Shown piece by piece: positions 1 through 12,629 of a stretch of 64,000 bases of DNA (position 1 is the stretch's first letter; the number at the start of each line of letters is the position of its first letter). The position numbers were made by a program, and so were the translations under genes. Origin of the DNA: Diphasiastrum complanatum (lineage: Eukaryota; Streptophyta; Lycopodiopsida; Lycopodiales; Lycopodiaceae); contig CM055092.1 of NCBI GenBank assembly GCA_029204225.1, forward strand, positions 73,632,857 to 73,696,856, read 5' to 3'. Under the pieces are notes generated by a model, which saw only the letters and a list, made by a program, of their open reading frames with translations, was not told the DNA's origin and ran no database searches.

Positions 1-4
1 AACC

Positions 5-1043
5 TTGAACCATATCACTTTAATGGTCTAGGACCAAAGTATACATGCACAACTTGGGGGCATTGGGACCTAGTAGGAGGGCGCCCTTCTAAAGTGTCCA
101 TTGAGTTCCCAACTCCCACAAGAAAGGCATTCAAAGAGTCATAGGTTACTCTTGACCTTCCATAAGCCTATGGAGGTTCTTGGAGATTCTTTAACTCTCC
201 TAGGTTTCTCTCTCTCTCATTGGATGGGCATGGAACTCCATAGTGCACTGGAGGAGACCATGGGACATCTATATGAGGGTAGTAGGGCACCCATTGGGAG
301 GGAGAGAGATCTCTCTTGCTTGCTTTGCTTATGCTCTAGTGTTGCTACTAGTGTGTAGAGTACTTTCGTGTGTGTAGTATGCTTAGGGTTTGGATCTTGC
401 TTATGGTATGGGACATAAGTAGAGTTGGATTTTGAGTATGCTATAGTCTGTTGTGATATGCTTGTGACTTTTACAAATAGAGGTGAGGAAGTCCTCCAAA
501 TCCAAGGTACAACCTCCAAACGTCCTCCAAGCAATCTGCAAGCTTTAAGATGCTCCCCAACTCTAAGCTAGGATGCCTCCACCTGCAAGTAAGGATCTGA
601 AAGTCTCCAAGGATCTCTCCTAGCTAGATCCAAGCTCCAAGCAAGACCTATCTAGCACCCCCTTGCTAACCATAAACAAAGCACAAGCATACCACAACAC
701 TCCATAACATACTCAAGATCCAAACCCTACTTATGTCCCATACCATAAGCAAGATCCAAACCCTAAGCATACTACCACAAAAAAGCACTCTACACACTAG
801 TAGCAACACTAGAGCATAAGCAAGGCAAACAAGAGAGATCTCCCCCTCCCAATGGGCGCCCTACTACCATCATACAGATGGCCCATGGACCCTCCAATGC
901 ACTATGGAGTTCCAGGCTCATCCGAGAGAAGCCTCGGGGAGTTAAAGAATCTCCAAGAGCTTCCATAGGCTTATGTAGGTCTCAATGCACAAGTTGTGCA
1001 TGTATACTTTGGTCCTAGGCCAACTAAGTGATATGGTTCACGG
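5..1043. repeat. Foldback: long inverted repeat with ~190 bp spacer
   Basis: The stretch at about 5-475 reappears as its reverse complement at about 665-1043. Matching landmarks are the outer ends (AACCATATCACTT against its complement near 1030), the segment around 130-260 against 850-970, and the AGGGTTTGGATCTTGC segment near 385 against 740. The right arm is somewhat shorter through small deletions. The spacer (about 476-660) is a different sequence, related to the block at 2774-2940. No open frame of substance is shared by both arms. A transcript across it would fold into a long hairpin. It could be a foldback-type element or two inverted solo fragments of one repeat. Confidence 0.8.
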
Positions 1044-1045
1044 TT

Positions 1046-1366
1046 GAGGCCCAAGGTTTAGAAAAATAGTCATCTAATGACATTCTAATACCTCACTAGG
1101 TTCCATACCTCCATCCAAGCCATAGACACCTACCTGCCCTTAACCAAGGACACTAGTACCTTAATCTAAGACACATACCCTTAATCCTAAGGGCATCTCT
1201 TATCCAAGGGTAGTGTGACTCCATACCTCCGACCAAGGTATAGTCACTTACCTGTCCTTATCCAAAGGCACATACCCTTAATCCTAAGGGTACCATACCA
1301 CTAGCCCCCAATACTAAATGGACTAATAGGGGTCTGAAGTACTGCTAGTTACATAGGTATGTAACA
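1046..1366 (-). mobile_element. Probable 3' LTR fragment of a Ty3/gypsy element
   Basis: On the minus strand the decayed pol at 1422-2768 is followed by a purine run (GGAGGAGGAA, near 1367-1376) and then TGTTACATACC starting at 1366, the usual polypurine tract plus LTR start. The stretch below is low-complexity, with repeated CCTTAATCCTAAGGG-like words near 1170 and 1275. The far LTR edge is not visible because the foldback begins at about 1043. Confidence 0.5.
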
Positions 1367-1421
1367 TTCCTCCTCCCTAAACTTAAATTTTTCCTTGTAG
1401 GAAAAAATTTGGAAAATTCTT

Positions 1422-2768
1422 CTAGAGATCAGGCTCCTTTTCCCAGGTATCCTCCTCTTCTGATTTGTCCCTCCACCTGACTAATAATTCTTGAAGTACT
1501 CTACTCTGTAGAGTCTTCTGCCAGCTATTAACAATTGCCTCGGGTTCAGGTGGTCCACTCACGGACTCATCACGAAGAAGTTCCACTAGATCTTTCACAG
1601 GGACCAAGGTCTCCCCAACCCTTAACGAGGATTTCAACTTACTAATGTGGAAAACAAGATGAATTCCAACGTTAGCTGGAAGGTCTAGTTTGTATGCAAC
1701 CTTGTTTATGATAACCTTAAAAGGACCGCAATACCTAGGCGCCAACTTTGCACACTTAATAGTTTTCAAGCCCCTAGAGTTCAATCTCCTAGAGTGACTA
1801 GGGACTCTAAAAAACACCCAATCGTTGACCATGAATACCTTGTGCTTCTGAGATAGATCAGCATAGTGCCTAGCCCTATCTTGGACACTTCTCATGCTAT
1901 CTTTAGTCAGCTGTAACATTTTTTGCATATCCGCAAGGAAATCAGCTACGGCTTGCACTCGTAGTTTTTTCATGCCAACACTAACTGGTGATAACCTACA
2001 TAAGCATGAAAGGGCTGAATCCGGTCGCTGAATGTTTTGCACTATTATATGCAAATTCCACTAGTGGAAGATACTGTTCCCAATCAGACTGCCGATGGCC
2101 CATATATGCTCAAAGCATATCCTCTATCGTCTAAATGGTCTTTTCCGTTTGACCGTTTGATTCTGGATGATATGTAGAACTCATAGTTAAAGTTGTTTCC
2201 AACTTTTCAAATTCTGCTTGCAAAACATTTCCAGTGAATTTTGGGTCACGGTCACTGACAATATCGGAAGGCAGCCCGTACTGTCGAAAAGCTTCTCCAA
2301 ACAGTTGAGCTAGTTTTGAAGCTTTAACAGTAGTTTTCGTTGGAATAAATTAAGCAAACTTTGTAAGTCTGTCACCAGTGACCCAAACCGAATTGTGGCC
2401 CTTGTACGTGGAAGCTCGACCACAAAATCCATAAATATACTTTCCCACATTCCGTCAGGAATATCTAAAGGATGTAATAGGCCACTAGCTTTTAGCCTCT
2501 CTGCTTTATTTAACTGGCAGCTAGTACATTTAAGTACATAGGCCTCTACCTGACTTTTCATCTTAGGCCACCAAAATTGCCTTCGAACTAAGTCAAGTGT
2601 TCTTTGTATACCCCGATGTCCTGCGCATGGACTATCATGACACTCGTGCAAGATTTGGGCCCTTACAATGTCATTCTCCAGTATACACACCTTTCCTTTA
2701 CAAAACAAAATCCTGTTCCGAATTAGAAAATCCGTTTCAGTCTTTTCCTGATTCGAGGAATCTTGCAA
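1422..2768 (-). pseudogene. Ty3/gypsy chromovirus pol remnant (integrase plus chromodomain)
   Basis: The minus-strand frame 2768-2310 shows the integrase HHCC zinc region (ECHDSPCAGHRGIQRT, then [16 protein letters not shown]) and the start of the catalytic core (MDFVVELPRT). The core then decays; the 2055-2310 stretch still holds [12 protein letters not shown] in another frame. The frame 2054-1422 carries the integrase C-terminus ([38 protein letters not shown]) and ends in a chromodomain (VLQELLVRWRDKSEEEDTWE). RT, RNase H and gag are absent, and the pol sequence stops abruptly at about 2770 against an unrelated repeat. It is clearly the chromodomain-bearing gypsy type, but more diverged than elements A-C. 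Confidence 0.9.
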
Positions 2769-2773
2769 ACATT

Positions 2774-3053
2774 ACTTTTACAAGTAGAGGTGAGAAAGTC
2801 CTCCAAATCCAAGGTAGAGCCTCCAAATGTCCTTCAAGAAACCTACAAGCTTCAAGATGCTCCCCAACTCCAAGCTAGGATGCCTCCACCTGCAAGTAAG
2901 GATCTGCAAGCCTCCAAGGATCTCTCCTCCACCTGTGTCCCTACTCTTAAACACAAAGATAGATAACAAGCTGGCCTCAAGTATTCACCACCCAACCAAG
3001 AATTGAGCAAGCTATGATGAATGTACACTAACCTCAACGAAGCTCTGATACCA
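2774..3053 (-). mobile_element. Leader and primer-binding site of a truncated LTR element
   Basis: Minus-strand TGGTATCAGAGCT at 3041-3053 matches the initiator tRNA-Met primer-binding site typical of plant copia elements. It directly follows CA at 3055-3054, the expected LTR end. The sequence below it (2774-2940) is a second copy of the block at about 471-630 inside the first foldback spacer (shared words include GGATGCCTCCACCTGCAAGTA). The internal region ends abruptly at about 2770. Confidence 0.5.
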
Positions 3054-3504
3054 TGTAAAGTTTTAGCACGTGTGAACTTTCCAACACACCTTTGAAGGAT
3101 CTTGTGAGGTGTTGTGATTGCACATGAATGATCAAACAACAATCTTACTTGAAAATTCAAGACAAGAGCACAAAAGCATATCATAGACTCAAAAAACTAA
3201 TTACTCACTATGAGAGATAATGCTCAAAAAAATTTCTAAGTGTTTACTATGAAGAAAACTCTCTGCTCTCGGGTAGAGAGAGACTGTACAAGCAATAATT
3301 CTCGAGTAGTACTGCGATGTACTTTGCTTCGGTTGAAGAAAGTGCCACTAATTTCTACTTTCTTGAATTCCACGAAATTGGTCTCCCTGCTAGAAAGAAA
3401 CAAAACCCAAAAGTGGATTTTCAAATTGAGGCATTTACTCCCCAATCTAAGTCGGAGTAGCCTCGCAAGATGAGTGGGTCGATAACATTTCCATCCTAAC
3501 ATAA

Positions 3505-4310
3505 AATGTGATCTAAACTTCCTTGAATATATTTCATCACTCTCTTTAATGCTTTCCAATGAGAGATCCTAGGACTAGACATGAATTGACTTAATGTGCT
3601 AACAATGTATGCTAGATTTGTCTAGTGCATAAGATGGCATACATCAAAGATTCGATAAGTGAATGAAAAGAGTACTTTGCTAAGTTGAGTACTTCACTTT
3701 CAGTGTCTGCACAATAAGGTTTAGTCAATACAATACTTGGATCCATTGGTGTATCAAGCAGGTTGCAATCAGACATATGAAATTTTTTTGGAACATTCTC
3801 TAGATATTTCTGCTGGCTAAGATAGATCTTCTTCTGAAGTCTATTTCTAGTAATGTGAATTCCTAATAAAGAATGAACAGCGCCTAGATCAGCCATGTCA
3901 AATTCCTTTCACAGATCACTCTTAGTAGTGTGCAGTAGAACTGTGTCGTTAGACAAAATAAATGCATCATCTTCGTAAAGAGCTATGTGAACTGAACTGG
4001 CACCTATATGCTTGGAATAAACATTACAGTCAGCTGAATTGTTGACAAAACCCAACTGAATAAGATAAGAGTTGATTCTTTCGAACCATGCCCGTGTGTC
4101 CTATTTCAGACCGTAGATTGCTTTGTGCAGCTTGCACACTTTGTTGTGCTCTTGGACCTTGACTTTGAATTCTTCCGGTTGGAAGGTATACAACTCCTCT
4201 TCGACGTAGCCGTTGAGAAACATTGTCTTGACATCCATTTGATGTATCTCGAGGTCTTCCACGGCTGCTAATGCAATCAGGGTCCTGATTGACTGCATTT
4301 TGACGACAAG
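3505..4310 (-). pseudogene. Ty1/copia reverse transcriptase remnant
   Basis: The frame 4298-4101 has the copia RT start (QMDVKTMFLNGYVEEELY, then VCKLHKAIYGLK). The frame 3896-3612 has MADLGAVHSLLGIHI and QQKYLENVPKKF. After a stop the sequence continues toward 3505 with AYIVSTLSQFMSSP and SHWKALKRVMKYIQGS, typical of the RT to RNase H linker. The YVDD catalytic segment between the two frames is degraded. LTRs are not identifiable with certainty. This is an old, non-functional fragment. Confidence 0.85.
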
Positions 4311-4640
4311 ACTGTCTTTGGGTAAGCTCGTGGCCCTCTTAATTTTTGTTGTCTTCCGTACAATTATAGATATTTCTAATCGATAACATTAGAGAAATAA
4401 GGTGATTAATATATTAGGAGAAGCTTTGTCTTAAGGCATTCAAATAGTTGAAAAGTAGAAAAAATAGATATTGCATTTTCAAAAAAGAAAAAGAAAAAAA
4501 AGAAACTCATTTTAGTGCTAAAACTCACGTAAGAGTGACATATAAGCTTTTAGCAAATCACCACAACAGCTTACCACCATCACGACAAAGCTAAAAATAT
4601 TGGATTGTTTAATATTGTCAATTGACTTTTTTTTTGGAAT
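4310..4640. other. No gene seen
   Basis: AT-rich stretch with an A/G-rich run near 4485-4505. I see no coding frame, RNA gene or clear repeat. Confidence 0.5.
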
Positions 4641-4697
4641 TGTTGTGCAATTGGTAGTATGGAGATCATCGTTGGGAGCGACAACCTCGTCTCACCC

Positions 4698-4767
<70 letters not shown>

Positions 4768-4790
4768 GAAATTGGTAGAGTTTTATTAGA
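4640..4790. repeat. Dispersed repeat carrying an internal (GA)n tract at 4701-4765
   Basis: About 65 bp of uninterrupted GA lies inside a sequence shared with 6330-6570. Both have a GGTAGTATGG...GTTGGGAG.G.CAACCTCGTC flank before the GA tract and TAGAGTTTTATTAGAA or CAGAGTTTTATTAGAA after it. The microsatellite is therefore a component of a dispersed repeat, not an independent origin. Confidence 0.75.
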
Positions 4791-5219
4791 ATAGATGTGA
4801 AGATACAATACAAAGGAAATGGCTCTCTTTTATAGATTTGAAGGGTGAGCCTCCTTCACTTTGATTGGCCACTTCATTGAGGCAAGGTTTCTATTCCAAT
4901 CCCTTCAAAGTATTTGGCAAAAGCACATGAAAAGTTATTGTCAAGGAGGTCTACTTCTCAATTCTCTTATCTTGTTGGAGATGGAGATGAATACACAGAT
5001 GGAGATGATATTAAAAAGTGAATATTGTGATGACACAAATGGTAACTGAGAAAGAACGATTGGCAACAATGTTGTCGGGCTTCCCTGGTGACACCCCAAC
5101 TCAGGGGTCTGGGGGACTGGGCTGGCCCCCAACATTGAACGGTATGACTTGTATAGGATCTTGGCGTGTCAAGTCACTAGCCAATGAGACAATTTTTTTG
5201 AACATTTTTATATATTTTT

Positions 5220-6300
5220 AAAACATGATCATTTTGATCTGAGATTCATTCACTTAGTTCAATCCAGGGATGTTGGATCTTGATGGATATTGTGACTAAA
5301 ACCTAGATCTAGCAAGATCTGATCAGTTTCAATTGGCTAATAGTGTGGTTTTAGCCCTTTTTCTTTGTTTTTCTAGATATCTCTGTGATCTTTGCTCAAA
5401 TTGACCTGAAACTTTCACTATAAATGGATCTGATGCAAATCTATCCACTGATGGCCATTGCGAAGGTTACTCTAGCGAAGATTGGTCGTGCGAAGGTTTT
5501 TTTTTTATTTTTTTACAGTCAAAAATCTAAATTTCTTGCAATCTACTGGGAATAACTCTCGGCCTCTTAATCACAGTTGGATCTAGGTTGTTGTATCAGA
5601 CTGGCGAAGGTTCTTTCCCAGTGGTGCGAGAGTTATTGATGTTTGCGAGGGTTTGTGATAGAAGAATACCACTTTTTCCCTTGCAACTTCATCAAAACTT
5701 CATATGAACTCTTGCCAAATTGGTCATAGATGAAAAATGACATTTTGAGCTCAATGGACTATGTTGCGAAGTTTACTTCTACGAGGGTCCACAGATAAGG
5801 TGAGAATTCCAATTTTTCTTGTATTTTACTCAAAAACTTTGGAACTATAGAACAACTTACTGTTGCATTAAGAACTCTTGCCGACTTGTCTGTAAGCTAA
5901 ACTCAATGTGAGGAAGCTTCATCAGAAGGGACGAAGGTTAGTTTCAACAGAAACTTCTGAAAATGGGATCTACGAGAGTTCTGGGTGGAAAATGCACTTT
6001 TTGGATCTTTGATAGGTATGTTTTGGCCATTTGCTGCACATTTTGCAAGAAATAGAGGTATTTTTTGATTTTTTTTTGGGGTTATGGAAGTGATTGGGTG
6101 CTTGGATCTAAAACCTCCCACCTCTCAATCTCTCCTCACAGTCCATACAAACAAAAAATCACAAAAAAAAAAAAAAATGCAAAAATCCTACCCTCAACTA
6201 ACACTAACGAGCCACAAAAGCAGATTTTTTTTTGGGTGAAAGAGAGGTTTAGAAAAGAAGAGAGTGGGAAAGAAGAAAGAAAAGTGCTATGGGCGAGACG
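5220..6300. other. Non-coding stretch with scattered GCGAAGGT-like words
   Basis: No coding frame is supported. Words of the form GCGA(A/G)G(G/T)TT recur irregularly (for example near 5460, 5475, 5490, 5605, 5650, 5767), spaced tens of bases apart. The stretch sits 5' of the copia gag remnant and may be the degraded LTR or leader of that element. Confidence 0.4.
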
Positions 6301-6329
6301 AGTGATGGTGCTCCCCGGCGACGACGCCA

Positions 6330-6570
<241 letters not shown>

Positions 6571-6824
6571 ACAAAAATCAAGTAATTTTATCTAAAAGTA
6601 TCCATGATACCATTGTGCCAAGTAGATATCCAAGGTTTTTTAATCACCAAGTTAGCTTTCATAAAATAATTGGTTATCATTATCTGAGACACAAAGAAGA
6701 TGTATTTCTTTTTCAATTTTTCATAATAGCATGTAATTGGGACCCCTTTGAATTTAGCCAAAGAAATGTACTTCTTTTGTATTGGACAAAATTGTGTTGG
6801 TCCCATCGTAGACAAGCTCGATGA

Positions 6825-8000
6825 ATCCAATTATCAATTGTCGAAATTTTAGATGAAATATGTGCTAGTGGACAAGAAGTTGTGGGATGTTGTCATATCG
6901 ATGACAAACCCAATGCAGACGACACAACCATCTCCAAATGGAGACTAAAAGATGGTAAGCTTTCGTGCTAATCATTCTCAATATATCAGTACTCAAATCG
7001 GTCATGTATCTGAAGCTCAAACTTTGAAGAAGCATGAGATATTCTTAGCACTTTATATGATGTGATGGACGTAAGTTCTAAGTTACATCTTAGAAGAAAA
7101 TTCTTTTTAATTAAAATGTCTAATGATGGTTCGTTACAGAATCACATAAACGAATTCAAGAATCTAGTGGTAGCTGTCAAATCAATCATCAACGATCAAA
7201 ATGCAATCATGACAATGCTATCAAGCTTGCCACCTATATACGAAAACCGGGTGATGATCATATCAATACACTCAGATTTAACTCTTTCTAGCGTAATCGC
7301 TATGTTGTTGCAAGAAGACAATCGGTGGCACTTATAGCTCTTCGAATATAGATTCACACGTTCTATATGCAAACGAGGCTTGAAAATGTAGAAGAAGAAA
7401 GGCCCAAAACAATTAGAATCAAATCAAAAGTTGACTTAGAATCAAGAGAAATCATTGAATCCACAAACAAAGAAGAAGATATTTTATAAGTACCGCAAGT
7501 GCACCAATCACGACATTCAAGATTGTAGGATATCAAAGGCTAAGAACAACAAGAAGAAGCAATCGAATCAACAAGTGAATGCAATTGTTCCATGTCCGTA
7601 GTCAAAATGTGAATGGATATGCATTCATGATTAACTATCAGAAAGCAAAAGATGATAATGCTTGGTTTCTTGATTCTGGAGCCATTGAACATATGACCAG
7701 TAATTGGAAATATTTTCAATCCTATATGCCTTACAGTGCCAATAAGTTCATACACCTCAATGATAATAGCACACATACTATCGAAGGTGAAGACATTGTA
7801 AGATTAAGCTTTCAAAATAATTAGTTCAAGCTACTCTTACGTACCTAATCTTTCTACAAATCTACTTTCTGTTAACAAAATTACTGATTTAGAACATAGA
7901 GTAGAATTCAAATCTAATTAATGCAGAATTGTTGATAGCATGAATAAGGTCCTTGCACTTTGAAAGAGACATGGATATCTATATAGACCAAGTCATTGTT
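6825..8000 (+). pseudogene. Ty1/copia gag-protease-preintegrase remnant
   Basis: The order is that of a copia polyprotein. Near 6840-6900 there is a gag start (MKYVLVDKKLWDVV). At 7062-7337 is the gag core (SLQNHINEFKNLVVAVKS, MLSSLPPIYENRVMI). Near 7490-7530 is a degraded zinc knuckle (YRKCTNHDIQDCR). At 7650-7824 is the aspartic protease (WFLDSGAIEHMT, with the DSG triad, and FIHLNDNSTHTIEG). From 7835 to about 7990 is the GAG-pre-integrase region (YVPNLSTNLLSVNKITDLEH, KRHGYLYRP). Stops and frame changes separate the pieces. The integrase core is missing. Confidence 0.85.
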
Positions 8001-8795
8001 ATTTTGCCACCTCAACCTAGGTCAATTCAAAGTTCATTGTTGTCGACCACATGCATGTCCCACCAATTAGTACATAGTTAGATGATAAGTAAAAGATGTT
8101 TGGAATCCATTTACATGCTCAAGAGGTGGCCGAGTTGAGCCCCAAAATGAAGGTCCTAAATTATAGGCTAAATTTGCAAGAGCGATTGGCTACTTGTTCA
8201 ATCAATCTATTGCAAAACTAGCACTCAAATCATGATCTAGATTGACAATTTTGATCTAATCAAGCGAAAACAATCAAATTATGATCAAAACACTTGAGGA
8301 CAACTTCACACATGCGATGTACAATCTATGGTATGGTCTGATTTCAGAGAATTGATTACATTAAGTTTGGATTGCATTCACATCAAAAAATCACAACACA
8401 AATGGAGTGGAAATTCAAGATTAGCAAGAACTCCAAAATCTTTATCTCTCATCAAATTGAATGATTCTTTGCAAGTACAATGATAATCATATCCTTGGAT
8501 GGTTGAGTAGGTTTGGCATGTGCTTAGGTTCCATCTCATCATCAGGATACCTACTCATGTCTATTTGATCTAACCATTAGGTATACCATCTATGGTAGTT
8601 AGAACAAGACCAACTTTCCTAGATTTGTGGGGGTAAGTCTTAGATTTTAGGAATCTTGACCAAACTTGCTATCTAGCTCCCATGATTGGGATATAACTGA
8701 CCTACACCTATTCTTCACACATGGGAACAGGATCACACATGTGTGGATTACAATATGTACAATAAACCTTGTGCTTATCAAGCTAATATCTGTCA
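8000..8795 (-). mobile_element. Possible 3' LTR of the minus-strand copia remnant
   Basis: Downstream (minus strand) of the RNase H remnant is a purine run, GAGGAGGAGAGTG (about 8800-8812), followed by TGACAGATATTAGC at 8795, which looks like a polypurine tract and LTR start. I see no matching second LTR, so the other edge is arbitrary. No coding frame is supported here. Confidence 0.35.
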
Positions 8796-8939
8796 TTTTT
8801 CACTCTCCTCCTCAAATTTAGGTTGATAAAACTATGGTACATCTATCTAAAACTCCAAGAGCTGATCTTAACTTAATGAATCTTTAGACAAAGATTTAGT
8901 AAGGATATCAACTATGCATTCTAAAAATGACATGTGTTA

Positions 8940-9884
8940 AAGCTTGACTTCTTTTGCTTGCACCTTCTCCCTCACAAAGTGACGAGCAATCTTGATATGT
9001 TTGCTCCTAGCATGGAATGTGGGATTTATTGCAAGTTGTAGGGCAGATCGATTATCACAAAAGATTAATGGTACCAACTTGACCTACAATACCTCCTTTG
9101 TTGTGGAAGTCAATGCCTTATACTTAGATTCAGTTGAAGAAAGTGAAATAGTATCTTGCTTTTTGGAAAGCCAACAAGGCACCACTCCATCACAAAGAAA
9201 AGTTGCAAATGCACTAACGGATTTTCTATCCACTTTGTCACCTATAAAATCAGAATCCGAGAAGGCTCTTAAGCCAATGTTAAGCTATGCCAAATTTTTT
9301 AGTGGCCGAGATGTACCTAAGAACTCTTTTGGCCATTTTCCAATGAGAAACAAGTGGACTTTGCATAAATTGGCTTAATCCTCCTACACTATAACTAAGA
9401 TTAGGTCTAGTTATAGTCAAATAAATCAAGGAGTCAGTATTTCTATAAAGTGTGATTTCCTCAAGTGATGCTTCATCATCACTTATAGATGCTTTTACAC
9501 ATTGCTCCATAGGCGTCTCTATGTCTTTACAATTCTTCATTTCAAATCTTACTAGGATGGATGATGCATACTTAGATAGCTTCTTGAAACCTCTATGCCA
9601 ACAATGAAGTGCAGTAGGTCAAGATCTACCATTCTGAAATCCTTAAACAATGCGATATTTACATCTCTTATGTCATCAAGATCATTTCCACTTAGAATGA
9701 TATCATCTACATATATAACAAGTACAATGACCTTGCTATCTCTAAATCTTATATACAATGAAGGATCATAAGAGCTTAACACAAAATTGATAGAGTTTAC
9801 AAAAGTGTTGAACCTAAGGTACCAAGCTCGAGGTGCTTGTTTGAGTTGATAGACTCCTTTGCAAAGAGCACACTTTGTCTTCAA
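8940..9884 (-). pseudogene. Ty1/copia reverse transcriptase-RNase H remnant
   Basis: The frame 9884-9552 contains GVYQLKQAPRAWY and the catalytic box VLVIYVDDIILSGND, then FRMVDLDLLHFIVGIEV. The frame 9540-9280 contains YLTITRPNLSYSVGGLSQF and HWKMAKRVLRYI. A third segment, about 9260-8940, is the copia RNase H (WLSKKQDTISLSSTESKY, one in-frame stop after KEVL, then FCDNRSALQLAINP and RSKHIKIARHFVREKV). The domain order is intact and decay is mild. It is oriented opposite to the gag-protease remnant at 6825-8000, so the two are different insertions or a rearranged pair. Confidence 0.9.
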
Positions 9885-10230
9885 GTCCCTTTTTCATTAC
9901 AAGAATTTGACACTAAAAAAGGGCCTTTCCAAAAGATGTTTTCTTTATTTAAACTTTGGCTTCCACATGGACCAATAGAAAGACCTGAAAATGAAATCTA
10001 CATAACGTAACTAATTGGGACTAACAAATTGATTTATAATTTTTGAATTTTTCTAAATTGCCATCGAGTAACTCTCATGAGTATCATTGGCTAGCTTGTG
10101 TTGCATGTAGAGTATAATAATATCCAAAGTTAAAGTCGTAGGTGATACATGACCATAGTTACAAACCACATTGGTCTCGAAATTGTGATCACAGTAATCT
10201 AGCATCGTGTGAATGAATTTAATGCATTAT
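9885..10230. other. No gene seen
   Basis: AT-rich sequence between the copia RT remnant and the long GA tract, without a supported coding frame or repeat. Confidence 0.4.
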
Positions 10231-10430
<200 letters not shown>

Positions 10431-10854
10431 ATGGTATCATCCAAGAGACCCAGATCTACAATAGACTCTGTCATTCTTCATAATGAGAGAGATGAAGCAA
10501 GAAACTAAATACCAAGAAAATATGTGAAACACACTTGGGTATTGATGCATTTATCATCAAAAGGATCGTTTCGACAAAAGAAAAGGACAAAGTTATTTTT
10601 CAGATCCTATTGGAAAGCTAGGATTCTTGACTTCAGAGCATTTCCAAGAGGACAACAAAGGTACTAGTTCAACATGTTTATATGCATTCCGAACTGAATG
10701 TTCAATCCGTGAATCCAAGTGATCATAGGAAATGCAATTGTAAGTATTTGAATCATTGTAGTGTTACCTTCATTTGAACCAGCATAATTTTTATTTTTAT
10801 TTTAGAATATCATAGTTTGTTGTATTTTGCAGATTTATATCCATTGAATATTAA

Positions 10855-11125
10855 TGAACGGGAGCCCAGGTAGTCACTCGCCGATATATTGCATGTCACA
10901 CATTCGGATATAGAAAAATTGCAGTATTAAGGGAGATCTTTAAAAGAACTTGCTGATAGCGGTATCTACTTTTATGAGTCGCATTGCATTCCAGATACTC
11001 ATGGAAGCTTTGAATCTCTTGAGGTCATTCCACTTCCGAAATTGGATAGTGACGAATGGATTATTCCTGACAACACTATTCAGAATCATTTCCATGCAAG
11101 CTCTTTACTGATGTAAGAATTCAAT
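10855..11125 (+). pseudogene. Decayed coding exon of unknown origin (tentative)
   Basis: After a plausible splice acceptor (TTGTATTTTGCAG, ending near 10831), one forward frame reads LYPLNINEREPR, then SLADILHVTHSDIEKLQY, then KELADSGIYFYESHCIPD, ESLEVIPLPKLDSDEWIIPD and NHFHASSLLM. It is interrupted by two stops and ends at a TAA. The composition is protein-like and unlike the flanking AT-rich DNA. I do not recognise the family; it may be a captured or abandoned host-gene exon. Confidence 0.3.
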
Positions 11126-12165
11126 GAAAATAAGTATAAAAAAAGGATCCATTTGCTTTCGATATCAAATCCAAAGAAAAATGTTGAGTCTTAATTTTAA
11201 CTATCAAAGATGGAAAAAGGGAGGTACAATATGGATACCGTTAGATCAAGACATGGAACGAAATGTGCATAATAATAGAAAGCATATTGATTTGAGGTAG
11301 AAGAAGACTGGAGCCTTCACTATATCAAGATGAAGCTTGTCCTATTACAATACGAGATTTCTAAATATTTCAGATTCACTGTTCATGAGACATTGATAAG
11401 TCTTTACGAATTATAGTTGACTTAGTTTTGTACGGTGATTGTCAATAGGAATGAATCATGCTTCTATGCAATAATCAACAAAACAACTTTTTTCTTTTTC
11501 TTTTCTTTTTTACAAACACATAAAAGCAAATCATGTACAATGATAGAAACTAGCAAGGTAATAAAGGACTTTTACGTCTCAAACACTTTCTAATATCAGA
11601 AATTGCTTTTTCGCAAGTACATAAAAGACAAGAGCATCATATCAAATGTACAAACATTGGCAAAACTATCAAAATCTATAGTTCGATCATTACAAGCTAA
11701 ATCATAGTGGAAAAGCATTGGAACCAATAGTCAGATCATCAATATTGAAATGGTCATAAAAGCAAGAGACAAGTTCCAATGTAACAATTCATATTTATAT
11801 AATAAAAGTCCCATTGATGGGTTGTGTACATGCTGAATATATATATATTCTGATCAAAGCATTTATATGTATATCATTTGTATAAGAGCTATCTATTCAT
11901 CTAATTTTTCTTGGTTCAGGGTTTAGGGTGCATCAGTGACTGTCTCAAAGAAGTGAGTGCTCGCCAGAGGATTGGGGAGAGGTGAACGCTCACCAGAAGA
12001 GTGACAAGCTCTCAGGACCAGAAGTCTCTAGGGGAAATTAGGGCTCACCAGAAGAGTGACAAGCTATACACTATTGTGACTCGGTTGATGAGATCGGTGT
12101 CTTCCCTGATGAACTTCAACAACTTGCTTATTAGTTATGGCACTACTTCAACACGCTACAATACA
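11125..12165. other. No gene seen
   Basis: AT-rich, no supported frame. Near 11940-12060 there are short repeated words (GAGTGACAAGCT twice, GAAGTGAGTGCTCGCCAGAGGA-like) just before the repeat unit at 12170. Confidence 0.4.
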
Positions 12166-12169
12166 ATGT

Positions 12170-12575
12170 TGAAATTTTGCGTACCAGCATGGGGGCTCCG
12201 AAACATCTCCCAGTTTTCAGGTCCCGAGTGGACAAAGTGTCCCTGAAGCTTTGTTTAACGTCAAACTTCGGACGAACGTTGCGGGCCGACTGTCGGTCGT
12301 TTCCTCGTCCTGTTTGTTCCCACAAGTTCATATCGAGGTTGTCCACTGGCCAAAACAGACGGCACCCGAAACGGATCCCGTTTGGAGAAACAGGACCATC
12401 GGACGGAGAGTTGCAAAACTAGTCCATTTAGCTTGACCTAATTGCACTTCGCTCTAGTCGAAGGGCCATTTTGACCGAACGATACCCGAATCGAGCTAGG
12501 CTCGATCCCTTGGATTCGTATCGGGATCATGAACCTGTGGACTATGTTCCCGGACCATTGATGCATTCTACACAT
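12170..12575 (+). repeat. ~400 bp repeat, unit 1
   Basis: The first of three related direct units (12170-12575, 14435-14715, 14715-15090). Shared landmarks in order: AGGTCCC..GACAAAGTGTC, CTTCGGA..GAC, CGTCC..TCCTCGTCCTGT, GTTGTCC, GGATCCCGTTTGGAGAAAC, TTGCAAAACTAGTCCATTT, CCATTTTGACC, CGAATCG..C.AGGCTCG and GGACCATT.AT.CATTCTAC. No coding frame is conserved between units. Confidence 0.8.
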
Positions 12576-12629
12576 TACCATGGCCTATGTGATGAGATAG
12601 ATTTAGGGTTTGGAGTGGTACAACGTCAC

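Noticed and set aside
8992-9378. Plus-strand 128-residue frame
   Set aside because: It is the antisense shadow of the copia RNase H, whose minus-strand frame shows clear conserved motifs.
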